The notes under the pieces were generated by a model. It saw only the letters and a program-made list of their open reading frames with translations. It was not told where the DNA came from and ran no database searches. A DNA stretch of 7,330 bases from an uncultured Flavobacteriales bacterium (GTDB lineage: Bacteria; Bacteroidota; Bacteroidia; Flavobacteriales_D; Crocinitomicaceae), in NCBI GenBank assembly GCA_903899795.1, contig CAIUKX010000441.1, positions 1-7,330 of the forward strand. Reading direction: 5' to 3'. This document shows, piece by piece, positions 1 through 7,045 of this stretch. The translations under genes and the position numbers were made by a program. Each line of letters starts with the position of its first letter. Position 1 is the first letter of the stretch.

Positions 1-185
1 CATCCATTTGCATCTGTAACAGTTACCATAAATGTATCAATTGCTAAACCTGTAATTGTTTGTGTGGTATCACCTGTACTCCATAAATAAGCATAAGGAG
101 CAGTGCCACCTGAAGGATAAGCTGTTGCCGTTCCATCTGTTCCTGTATTAGCTGTAGTTGTGAAAACTATTCCTAGTGAATCAGG
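1..185 (-). pseudogene. In-frame continuation of the propeller/SprB gene beyond its stop codon
   Basis: Reading on in the same frame after the TAA at 186-188 gives 61 open codons up to the window edge. They begin PDSLGIVF and contain GGTAPYAYLWSTGDTTQTITG and TFMVTVTDANG. This matches, block for block, the SprB-like repeat just before the stop (GGAGPYTLSWSNGSTADTLTG, TYTVTVMDAN). The stop lies in the linker between the two repeats, where family members usually have a short acidic or proline linker such as xEPDxL, so an original GAA or CAA codon is plausible. No good new start codon opens this piece; its ATG lies near the far end. I read it as the separated 3' part of one gene. A sequencing or assembly error would look the same. 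Confidence 0.7.
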
Positions 186-2273
186 TTATGCGACAACTAT
201 AGAATCAACAACCATATTTGAATTCGCATCCATCACAGTCACTGTATAAGTTGCAGCACATAATCCAGTAAGTGTATCTGCTGTTGAACCGTTACTCCAT
301 GACAATGTATATGGACCTGCACCACCTGTAACAATAGCATAAGCTGTTCCGCTACAAGAATTGTAACAAGAAATAGTATCAATCGCCAATACAGCTGCAT
401 TCACAGGAAGATTGAATAAACTTGTGTAATACAATGAATTATTCTGCGTGCAAACATACAAACGTGTCGTAAATGAAATTTTATTCAAATCAGAATAACT
501 TGGTAAATTGAATTGTGAACAAGCATCTATCCATGTAGTTCCATAATCCGGAGTTGCTAGAACAGCTCCTTTGATACTTGCAAAAACATAACTTCCAAAG
601 GTTTTCATTGCTTGAATTTTGGACCCATCCAAATTAATCATCGATGTAAATGCTGTTGAAATTGAAGTCGCTGCAGTCCAGTTATTTTGTGTAGGATCAT
701 ATACAAACACTCCCGAACCATCCGTTCCGGCAAATAATTTTGTACCTAAACTTGTAACTGACGTAACATTAAGATCTGTCAAACCTGTATTCATAGCAAT
801 CCAAGATCCGCTCATCTCCCCCCTCTTATATGTTCCATTTCCAAGTGTTCCCAATAAAGCATTGGTTCCGTAAAAAGCCATTGAAGTTGGATGAACATTG
901 TTTGGTAAACCTGTCTGTACAGCTGCCCAGCCGGATGTTCCATTGGATTGAAAAACCATTCCATTTGAATCAAACAGATAGATAAATGTAGTTGACGACA
1001 CTATTTTCTTTACATCCAAATTTGTAATTCCATTATTGAACGGTGTCCAAACTGCTCCAGTATCCGCACTCACATATACCCCACCTGTTGAAGTCGATGC
1101 ATATAAATTAGTCCCTAGGAAAGTTACATCCGTTAATGTTAAACTATCTAATAAACCTGTGTTTGATCGTGTATAATTATTTGAATTATTTCTACTTACA
1201 TACACCCCTTTTTCAGTAGCTGCTACTACAACTGCATTTCCGCTTGTAGTTAATGAATAGGTTGCAATATTGTTAAAGTTTGTATTATTAGATGCCCAGT
1301 TGACAGTTGTTGCTGATGTTTTATAGATTCCAAAAAGCTGCGTACCTAAAACTAATCTCGTCTGGTAAGGGACAACAATTCTTGTATTCATTGTTCCGGA
1401 ACCATTATTAGCCGCTGTCCATGAAATGGAAGCTGTAACAGATGAATAAACTCCATTATCTGTTGCTAAATACCATTTTGTAGCTGTATTGGAAATAGAA
1501 CGAATATTCGTACTTGTAGCAACTGTACCTTGCGCTGATGAATATGCAGGAGTTGTTGTCGTGCTTGCACTTGCTAACAGAAACAAACCATTGCTGTTGG
1601 CAATCATCAATTCATCAGTTGAAACATTATAGGATATTGAATTTGTTCCGGCGATCCCAAGTGTATTGACATCGTTTAAATCAATCCAATTTGCCCCATT
1701 GTCATCAGAAGCAAAAACACCACCTGTTTGTGATGTCAATATAATTCTACTCCCGGCTTTAACAATTCCTGTAATGATTGAATTATTAAATAGAGAATTA
1801 TTTACATTTGTCCAGTTTGCACCTTTATCCAGTGTTTGGAAAAGTCCGCCTCCATTGGTACCTGCCAAAACAGTAATTGAATCCAAAGCCAGTAATGCTT
1901 TAATGTTTTGATTTGTCAAACCGTTATTTACCGGGTTCCAGTAGCGATTCAACCCACTTACACCAGTATAAATATAAACACCTTTATCTGCCGTTCCTGC
2001 AAACAAGTAACTTCCAGTGTGTGCAAGTGCTCTCACTTTTCCACTGCCGAGACCAACCGACAAAGATTTCCAGCCATTTAATGTTTGCCGTGTATTTTGA
2101 TAGACGCCACCGTCATCTGAACCCAAGTAAATATTTGTGTCATATACAGTTCCACAATTGATTGTCCCTCCGTACAATCCACGTGAACTGTATTGTCCAT
2201 GCGCATTGTTTATCCCGAAGAACAGTGTAACCAATCCGATCACCGGTACTAAAATTTTGTTTTTTAATTTCAT
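186..2273 (-). CDS. Secreted two-propeller protein with SprB-like repeat, ended by a premature-looking stop
   Basis: Exported repeat protein, 695 residues when started at the ATG at 2273. That start puts a clean signal peptide first (MKLKNKILVPVIGLVTLFFG, cleavage near NNAHG-Q). An in-frame ATG at 2330 would add 19 residues ahead of it and is less likely. Residues ~30-625 hold about 14 units of the form LxAGTxxGGVYxSxDxGxxW; the Gly before V/L/Y falls near residues 56, 98, 143, 185, 229, 274, 315, 356, 398, 438, 480, 521, 569 and 613 (Ser in the last). The 40-48 residue spacing suits sialidase/BNR-like beta-propeller blades, perhaps two seven-bladed propellers. Residues ~627-695 form an SprB-like repeat (GGAGPYTLSWSNGST, then TYTVTVMDAN). 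No catalytic residues were recognised; adhesion or a surface role is only inference. The frame continues past the stop, so the C-terminus, probably with a T9SS sorting domain, appears to be cut off. Confidence 0.8.
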   Translation of the reverse strand: MKLKNKILVPVIGLVTLFFGINNAHGQYSSRGLYGGTINCGTVYDTNIYLGSDDGGVYQNTRQTLNGWKSLSVGLGSGKVRALAHTGSYLFAGTADKGVYIYTGVSGLNRYWNPVNNGLTNQNIKALLALDSITVLAGTNGGGLFQTLDKGANWTNVNNSLFNNSIITGIVKAGSRIILTSQTGGVFASDDNGANWIDLNDVNTLGIAGTNSISYNVSTDELMIANSNGLFLLASASTTTTPAYSSAQGTVATSTNIRSISNTATKWYLATDNGVYSSVTASISWTAANNGSGTMNTRIVVPYQTRLVLGTQLFGIYKTSATTVNWASNNTNFNNIATYSLTTSGNAVVVAATEKGVYVSRNNSNNYTRSNTGLLDSLTLTDVTFLGTNLYASTSTGGVYVSADTGAVWTPFNNGITNLDVKKIVSSTTFIYLFDSNGMVFQSNGTSGWAAVQTGLPNNVHPTSMAFYGTNALLGTLGNGTYKRGEMSGSWIAMNTGLTDLNVTSVTSLGTKLFAGTDGSGVFVYDPTQNNWTAATSISTAFTSMINLDGSKIQAMKTFGSYVFASIKGAVLATPDYGTTWIDACSQFNLPSYSDLNKISFTTRLYVCTQNNSLYYTSLFNLPVNAAVLAIDTISCYNSCSGTAYAIVTGGAGPYTLSWSNGSTADTLTGLCAATYTVTVMDANSNMVVDSIVVA

Positions 2274-2351
2274 TGTATCAAGTTTATTGATGTTTTGTTT
2301 ATTAATAATATACCTCATACAGAATCTCAATTCTGCATCACTTCAATTCAG

Positions 2352-2705
2352 TTAGACTGTAAAAAGGATCGGAGGTTTAAACAATGTTCCCATTATTGAA
2401 CTGTAAGATCGCTCAAAGTACTCTATATCAAATAAATGATTATTTTTTATTTCTAAAACTGAATAATCATTCTTATCACTGATAAATAAAGTTGTTCGGA
2501 TGAATCGTTTTTGAAGTTTCCTTCCTCCTTTTTCTTTTTTATGCTCTTTACTCAAGTGTTTCTTTAACAAACATTTCCCATCACATTTTTTTGAAAAAGA
2601 AATTGTATGAGTAGGTTGAATACAAAATAGATTACTGACAACGCTCGTTAGTCCGAAGTTCAGAACAAACACCATTAAGAAGATCGTAGCTGTTATTTTT
2701 TTCAC
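2352..2705 (-). CDS. Small membrane-anchored CxGKC-motif protein, putative metal-associated
   Basis: 117 residues from a GTG start (MKKITATIFLMVFVLNFG...). The N-terminus is one hydrophobic segment (residues ~4-26), either a signal peptide or an anchor. Then come Cys28, His33, and C41-D-G-K-C45 followed by a Lys/His-rich stretch (LLKKHLSKEHKKEKGGRK), and the C-terminus ends FKPPILFTV. From memory, small Bacteroidota proteins with an N-terminal span, a C-x-G-K/H-C-x-L-x-K-x-L motif and a final F-x-P-P are common near metal-uptake genes and have no assigned function; this looks like a divergent member. An in-frame ATG at 2765 would add 20 residues, but a good promoter -7 element (2736-2743) lies inside that extension, so the GTG is preferred. 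The gene is divergent from the iron-type operon, which fits a metal link but does not prove one. Confidence 0.65.
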   Translation of the reverse strand: MKKITATIFLMVFVLNFGLTSVVSNLFCIQPTHTISFSKKCDGKCLLKKHLSKEHKKEKGGRKLQKRFIRTTLFISDKNDYSVLEIKNNHLFDIEYFERSYSSIMGTLFKPPILFTV

Positions 2706-2735
2706 TATGAAAATACTATTTTGTTCTTTTTTAAA

Positions 2736-2767
2736 CAAATCTACACTAATTTCCCTAACGAACACAA
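2736..2767 (-). promoter_or_regulatory. Bacteroidota-type promoter for the CxGKC protein gene
   Basis: Read on the minus strand, TTG (2767-2765) is followed after 21 bp by TAGATTTG (2743-2736), an exact match to the Bacteroidota -7 consensus TAnnTTTG. Transcription would begin near 2729, about 24 bases before the GTG at 2705. This supports the GTG rather than the ATG at 2765. No Fur-like palindrome was seen at this promoter. Confidence 0.5.
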
Positions 2768-2899
2768 CAAAATTTTGGTTGGGAAAATCACCTAATTATT
2801 TATTAAATTCACCAGCCATACCTCCTGAGATGGTTTCAATCAATTAATAATTCTTTCGAACATTTACGTTGGTAATTTCATTTTACCTTATTTCAGGTA

Positions 2900-2930
2900 T
2901 TGTTCCTTATTTAGAATGATTCTAATTTTG
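2900..2930 (+). promoter_or_regulatory. Bacteroidota-type promoter of the porin-Rieske-imelysin-DHOR operon
   Basis: TTG at 2900-2902 is followed after 20 bp by TAATTTTG at 2923-2930, an exact match to the -7 consensus TAnnTTTG. The start of transcription would fall near 2937, leaving a leader of about 17 bases before the ATG at 2954. No other equally good promoter was noticed in the short gaps inside the operon, so this one probably drives all four genes. Confidence 0.6.
2911..2925 (+). promoter_or_regulatory. Fur-type operator (perfect 7-1-7 palindrome)
   Basis: TTAGAAT-G-ATTCTAA is a perfect inverted repeat of 7-1-7 form, the shape of classical Fur boxes (compare TGATAAT-n-ATTATCA). It lies between the -33 and -7 elements and covers the first three bases of the -7 element, so a bound repressor would block RNA polymerase. 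The downstream genes (imelysin, di-heme oxidoreductase) belong to families often controlled by iron, which makes Fur the best guess. Another Fur-family regulator (Mur, Zur, PerR) is possible. Confidence 0.6.
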
Positions 2931-2953
2931 ATCCGAAATATTAAAATCAAACA

Positions 2954-4156
2954 ATGCCAAAAAATATATTTTTACTCGCTCTCATAACAAGTCATTTCTC
3001 CTTCGGTCAAATTCTGACCAAAGAAGATTCTTTAAATGCAGGATTGGTAAAATCTAACTCAACAACTGTTGTTTCCGGCTATGGAAATTTCAGATATTCC
3101 AACAACATTACAAAAGGAACAGCATCAGTCAACCTTGATCGATTGGTCGTTTTCATTGGCCACAAATTCACGAATAAAATCTCTTTTTTCTCAGAACTGG
3201 AAGTGGAAGATGCAAAAATTTCAGGCGGAGGTCTTGGCGGCGAATTTGCAATAGAACAAGCATTTATCAAATTCGACATTAATCGTACAAATTATATTTC
3301 AGCAGGATTATTTATACCACGTTTGGGGATTATCAATGAAAATCATTTACCGACAACTTTCAATGGAAATGATCGGCCTTTTGTGGAAACCTTTGTTATT
3401 CCTTCCACCTGGAGGGAATTAGGTGTCAGCTATTACGGAACGAGCCTTCGGCTTCCGGGATTAAATTATTCAATGGCATTAATGAATGGTTTAAGCAGCC
3501 AAGGTTTCAAAAGTGGGAGCGGAATAAGGGAAGGGCGTTACGAAGGTAGCAATGCCAGTGCGTCTTGTATCGCTCTAACTGGAGCATTGCTGTATTACAG
3601 AAATCACTTGAGAGCTCAGGTTTCAGGATACATAGGAGGTTCGGCTGGAATTCCGAAACATCAGGCAGATAGTCTCCAATTGAATAACGGCTTATTTGGA
3701 ACTCCAGTTGAACTAGTAGAGGCTAATATCCAATACAAGAATAAAGGCTTCTCTATAAAAGCACTGGCGGCATTTGTCAATATACCGAATGCTTCTGATA
3801 TCAACAGAGCCTACGCCAATAATACACCACAAAGTATTTCAGGATTTTATGGTGAAATCGGCTATAATCTTTTACACAAAACACAAAAAGCATTGATTCT
3901 TTTTTCACGTTATGAAAACATCAACATGAATTTAAGAATTCCGGAAAACGGTATAATCAACAATGCATTGAACCAACAGTACATTGTTACAGGAATTAGT
4001 TTTCTTCCTCACAAAGGAGTCATGATCAAATTGGATTATTCCTACAGAATGACAGGAGATTACAATCCTCTGCTAATTGTGAATCCATACCCGCAAAGTC
4101 AGCCGTTTTATCGAAATCAGCATTTTGTAAATCTTGGCTTAGGTTACAGTTTTTAA
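2954..4156 (+). CDS. Outer-membrane porin-like beta-barrel, first gene of the iron-type operon
   Basis: 400 residues. The N-terminus is a short signal peptide (MPKNIFLLALITSHFSFG, cleavage before QILTKED). The rest alternates short amphipathic strands and turns, with aromatic/glycine patterns typical of barrels (for example FTNKISFFSELEVEDAK at ~73-89 and YISAGLFIPRLGIINENH at ~113-130). It ends HFVNLGLGYSF, with the terminal Phe used as a barrel-assembly signal. The layout resembles Bacteroidota porins of the phosphate-selective O/P type, though the true substrate cannot be read from sequence. It lacks the TonB box, plug and length of a TonB-dependent receptor, so passive diffusion is more likely than active uptake. 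It is the promoter-proximal gene, 10 bp ahead of the Rieske gene, and the Fur-type operator sits directly upstream. No Shine-Dalgarno is visible, as is usual in this phylum. Confidence 0.75.
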   Translation: MPKNIFLLALITSHFSFGQILTKEDSLNAGLVKSNSTTVVSGYGNFRYSNNITKGTASVNLDRLVVFIGHKFTNKISFFSELEVEDAKISGGGLGGEFAIEQAFIKFDINRTNYISAGLFIPRLGIINENHLPTTFNGNDRPFVETFVIPSTWRELGVSYYGTSLRLPGLNYSMALMNGLSSQGFKSGSGIREGRYEGSNASASCIALTGALLYYRNHLRAQVSGYIGGSAGIPKHQADSLQLNNGLFGTPVELVEANIQYKNKGFSIKALAAFVNIPNASDINRAYANNTPQSISGFYGEIGYNLLHKTQKALILFSRYENINMNLRIPENGIINNALNQQYIVTGISFLPHKGVMIKLDYSYRMTGDYNPLLIVNPYPQSQPFYRNQHFVNLGLGYSF

Positions 4157-4166
4157 AACCATTTTT

Positions 4167-4598
4167 ATGCAACTCGAAAGAAGAAATTTCATCAAAGAAT
4201 CCTGTAAATTGTGTGCAAGCATCACTGGTGTTGCCCTACTTCTAAAATCATTAGATTCCTGCTCACCCCTGCACTATTTTGAATCGGAAATAGTAGAAAA
4301 CTCAATTCGAGTTCCTTTCTCGCAATTTCTAGAAGGATCAAATCTTGTGATTGTAAAAAATGTAAAACTGGAATATGATATTGCAGTAGTCAAAAATGAA
4401 AATCAATTTTACAAAGCATTTGAATTAAAATGTACGCATCAGGCGAATGCTTTGATCGCAACAAAAACTGGCTTCTTCTGCAATCTCCATGGAAGTTCCT
4501 ATGATATAAACGGCAAAGTTATTAATACACCAGCAACAACTAATTTAAAAGAATATCTAGTATCAATCAATTCGGAAATGATCACTATACAATTATAA
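4167..4598 (+). CDS. Tat-targeted Rieske [2Fe-2S] protein
   Basis: 143 residues. The N-terminus carries a twin-arginine motif (E-R5-R6-N-F-I-K), then a hydrophobic segment (~17-27) and a Cys in LDSC (Cys32) that could be a lipid-attachment site, so it is likely exported folded with its cluster and perhaps anchored. The Rieske cluster ligands are plain: C89-T-H91 and, 13 residues on, C105-N-L-H108 followed by GSSYD. The extra Cys pair that forms a disulfide in bc1-type Rieske proteins (CTHxGC / CPCHG) is missing, so this is a small, non-bc1 type. No oxygenase catalytic domain follows; its role should be electron transfer in the periplasm. It starts 10 bp after the porin and ends 4 bp before the imelysin gene, so the DHOR protein encoded two genes later is a natural candidate partner (inference). 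Confidence 0.85.
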   Translation: MQLERRNFIKESCKLCASITGVALLLKSLDSCSPLHYFESEIVENSIRVPFSQFLEGSNLVIVKNVKLEYDIAVVKNENQFYKAFELKCTHQANALIATKTGFFCNLHGSSYDINGKVINTPATTNLKEYLVSINSEMITIQL

Positions 4599-4602
4599 TA
4601 GC

Positions 4603-5670
4603 ATGAAAAAGATTAAAACATATACACTCATCGGATTATCAATTATAATCCTTGCAGCTTGTAAAAAGAAGAATCCTACACCTGCTCCGGCGGATACAAC
4701 ACAGCAAGATGTAATAAATTCATTGGCGACCAATGTAGATGTGGTGGCATACAATGAGCTGGCAGCCAGTACCAGCAGTTTATACGATGCTGTTACCTCT
4801 TTTTGTGCATCACCAAGTGCATCAGGTTTGACTATTTGCCGCGATTTATGGAAATCAACCCGACAAATCTGGGAACAATCGGAAGGATTTTTATACGGCC
4901 CGGTTGAATCGGATAATATTGATCCGAGAATTGACACTTGGCCTGTCGACTATAATTCATTGGATAGTGTTTTGGCAAGCTCCATGACATTTTCTGAGGT
5001 TGAAATCAATAATCTTGACGATGCCTTGAAAGGATTCCATCCGATGGAATATTTACTTTTCGGACAAGGAGGAACAAAAACATATGATCAATTCACTGCT
5101 CGGGAAAAAGAATACCTGATTGCATTGGGTTTAAACATAAAAACGCTGACACAAGACCTGTCTTCCAAGTGGAGCACAGCAACTGCCAATAATTACTACA
5201 ACTATTTCACTACTCCAAGTACATCAAATCCATATTACCATACCGAAAAAGATGTCTATATGGAAATTGTCAATGCGATGATTGATATCTGCAATGAAGT
5301 CGGAAATGAAAAAATCAAGGATCCTTATTTAGCACAAGACCCATCATTGGAAGAGTCACCGTTTGCTATGAGTTCCTTAAACGATTTCACGAACAATATT
5401 ATCAGCGTTCAGAATGTGTACCACGGAAAATTCTCAACAGACAATCTGGGACTTGAAGATTTTGTTAAGAAATATAATTTATCCCTGGATCAAAACATCA
5501 ATACAAAAATCAATGCTGCCATCGCTTCATTAAATAACATCAACGGTCCATTTTCATCCGCAATTATCAATCAGCATGTACAAATTCAAAATGCGATCAA
5601 TGCAATTAATGACTTAAAGGATGTGTTGGAATCTGATCTGATCCCTTTTGTACAAACCTACGTGAAATAA
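4603..5670 (+). CDS. Imelysin-family (peptidase M75-like) lipoprotein, putative iron-binding
   Basis: 355 residues. Lipoprotein signal peptide with lipobox L17-A-A-C20. The mature part is helix-rich and carries the imelysin hallmark GxHxxE as G144-F-H146-P-M-E149, followed by YLLFG. Other family-like blocks are W90-EQSEGFLYGPVE (~90-102) and ESPFAMSSLNDFTNNI (~251-266). Imelysins (IrpA, and the M75 domain of EfeO) are tied to iron uptake; despite the peptidase label, the HxxE site is now mostly seen as a metal-binding site. The residues after Cys20 are KKKN rather than the acidic run that sends some Bacteroidota lipoproteins to the cell surface, so a periplasm-facing location is likelier. It sits 4 bp after the Rieske gene and 3 bp before the di-heme gene, so translational coupling is probable. 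Confident in the family, less so in the exact role. Confidence 0.9.
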   Translation: MKKIKTYTLIGLSIIILAACKKKNPTPAPADTTQQDVINSLATNVDVVAYNELAASTSSLYDAVTSFCASPSASGLTICRDLWKSTRQIWEQSEGFLYGPVESDNIDPRIDTWPVDYNSLDSVLASSMTFSEVEINNLDDALKGFHPMEYLLFGQGGTKTYDQFTAREKEYLIALGLNIKTLTQDLSSKWSTATANNYYNYFTTPSTSNPYYHTEKDVYMEIVNAMIDICNEVGNEKIKDPYLAQDPSLEESPFAMSSLNDFTNNIISVQNVYHGKFSTDNLGLEDFVKKYNLSLDQNINTKINAAIASLNNINGPFSSAIINQHVQIQNAINAINDLKDVLESDLIPFVQTYVK

Positions 5671-5673
5671 AAA

Positions 5674-7044
5674 ATGATCAAATACTCTTTTTTACTGTTT
5701 CTACTTTCATCTTTATTATTCAGCTGTAAAAAAAATGGGATGATAGAGTCCTATGATGAAAGTGATTGGCTAGCCGGAGGAAAGCAAACCGTCTATGATC
5801 ATGGTTCAGGTGCTTATGGTGAAGCTTTCCCTACATTGTCAGGAGAATTGTCCACGACACATAACACAGGAGATTTGATGTTCAGCTCGACATTTGTAAC
5901 CGCACCAGCTCCAAAAAACTCGGGTCTAGGCCCTATTTTCAATGCTGTTTCCTGTGCTTCCTGCCACATCAACGACGGCCGTGGTGATGCCCCAGCCGAT
6001 GGTGGAAGTTCGGCTTCATTATTTCTGAAAGTCAGTGAACCCGGTCAAGATGAACACGGTGCTCCACTCAATGTACCCGGTTTCGGATCTCAATTACAAA
6101 CCAAAGCCATTTTCGGAACACAACCTGAAGCAACAGTAACGGTTAGTTACACCTACGAAACAGGTTATTTTCAAGATGGAACTTCCTATGAACTAAGAAA
6201 ACCAACTTTTTCTATAAACAATACTTACATTCTTCTTCCAGTCTCTACCTTGATTTCCCCACGTTTTGCACGTCCAGTTTTCGGACTGGGATTACTGGAG
6301 GCTATTCCAGAATGGGAAATTTTATCCCATGAAGATACGTATGATTCAAATGGAGATGGGATTTCCGGAAAAGCAAATTACGTCTGGAATATCAAGGAGC
6401 AAAAAACTTCTATTGGCCGCTTTGGCTGGAAAGCTGGCGTGCCTTCTTTGATGCAGCAAATTGCAGCAGCTTTTTCTCAGGATATAGGGTTAACAAATAT
6501 GATTTTTCCTTCCGAAACTTCATTTAACCAAAGCCAATACGATCATTTGAACGATGAAAAAGAACTTTCGGATAGCCTATTATATGCCACCGTCTTCTAC
6601 ATGAAAACACTGGCTGTCCCCGCTCGAAGAGATGTTCAAGACCCGGATGTAATCAGAGGCCGACAACTTTTTGGTTCCGCCACCTGCATCAATTGTCATG
6701 TCCCAAATCATAGAACAGCTGTAAATGTAGCATTTCCTGATATTTCCAATCAGATGATCTATCCATATTCCGATTTACTTCTACACGACATGGGAAGTAA
6801 TTTGGCTGACACTCGCCCCGAATACCTGGCTTTTGAAACTGAGTGGAGAACTCCTCCTCTTTGGGGAATCGGATTATCACAGGCGGTAAATAATCACTCC
6901 TATTTTTTACACGATGGTCGAGCAAGAAATATTACAGAAGCCATCCTCTGGCACGGCGGAGAAGCAATCATTGCAAGAGAAAATTTCAGAAAAATGTCAG
7001 CAGCTGACAGAGCTGCACTGTTGAAATTTTTGAATTCACTTTAA
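5674..7044 (+). CDS. Di-heme c-type oxidoreductase lipoprotein (DHOR family, putative thiol oxidoreductase)
   Basis: 456 residues. Lipoprotein signal with L15-F-S-C18. Two c-type heme sites: C94-A-S-C97-H98, inside the family block GLGPIFNAVSCASCH followed by NDGRG, and C338-I-N-C341-H342 in a C-terminal cytochrome c-like part. Near the C-terminus is the conserved FLHDGRARNITEAILWHGGE block (~411-430). A D224-S-N-G-D-G-I-S-G232 loop resembles a calcium-binding loop. The protein belongs to the family labelled di-heme oxidoreductase or putative thiol oxidoreductase and is related in layout to di-heme peroxidases; the thiol activity is a label with little experimental support. Its neighbour in many bacteria is imelysin, as here. 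It would act in the periplasm, possibly exchanging electrons with the Rieske protein. It is the last gene of the operon, with a strong terminator starting 2 bp after the stop. Confidence 0.9.
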   Translation: MIKYSFLLFLLSSLLFSCKKNGMIESYDESDWLAGGKQTVYDHGSGAYGEAFPTLSGELSTTHNTGDLMFSSTFVTAPAPKNSGLGPIFNAVSCASCHINDGRGDAPADGGSSASLFLKVSEPGQDEHGAPLNVPGFGSQLQTKAIFGTQPEATVTVSYTYETGYFQDGTSYELRKPTFSINNTYILLPVSTLISPRFARPVFGLGLLEAIPEWEILSHEDTYDSNGDGISGKANYVWNIKEQKTSIGRFGWKAGVPSLMQQIAAAFSQDIGLTNMIFPSETSFNQSQYDHLNDEKELSDSLLYATVFYMKTLAVPARRDVQDPDVIRGRQLFGSATCINCHVPNHRTAVNVAFPDISNQMIYPYSDLLLHDMGSNLADTRPEYLAFETEWRTPPLWGIGLSQAVNNHSYFLHDGRARNITEAILWHGGEAIIARENFRKMSAADRAALLKFLNSL

Positions 7045-7045
7045 A

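Noticed and set aside
2279..2286. TAAACTTG on the minus strand as a -7 element for the propeller gene
   Set aside because: One mismatch to TAnnTTTG and only 5 bases from the chosen ATG, which would leave no leader; no promoter for this gene could be assigned.
2320..2335. Inverted repeat CAGAAT-CTCA-ATTCTG upstream of the propeller gene, partly like the Fur palindrome
   Set aside because: The spacer is 4 bases rather than 1, no T-run follows on the minus strand, and no promoter is seen with it, so neither operator nor terminator is supported.
619..2355. Several plus-strand open frames of 72-84 codons opposite the propeller gene
   Set aside because: They lie antisense to a long repeat-rich coding frame, have no protein-like pattern or promoter, and are best explained as shadows of it.
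2768..2778. CAAAATTTTG palindrome in the divergent region
   Set aside because: A short AT-rich palindrome is expected by chance in DNA of this composition and lacks a clear place in either promoter.
4593..4937. Minus-strand open frame of 114 codons opposite the start of the imelysin gene
   Set aside because: Imelysin family motifs on the plus strand are clear, and the antisense product shows no recognisable feature.
6689..6925. Minus-strand open frame opposite the second heme domain
   Set aside because: The plus strand carries the CxxCH heme motif and conserved C-terminal blocks of the di-heme protein.
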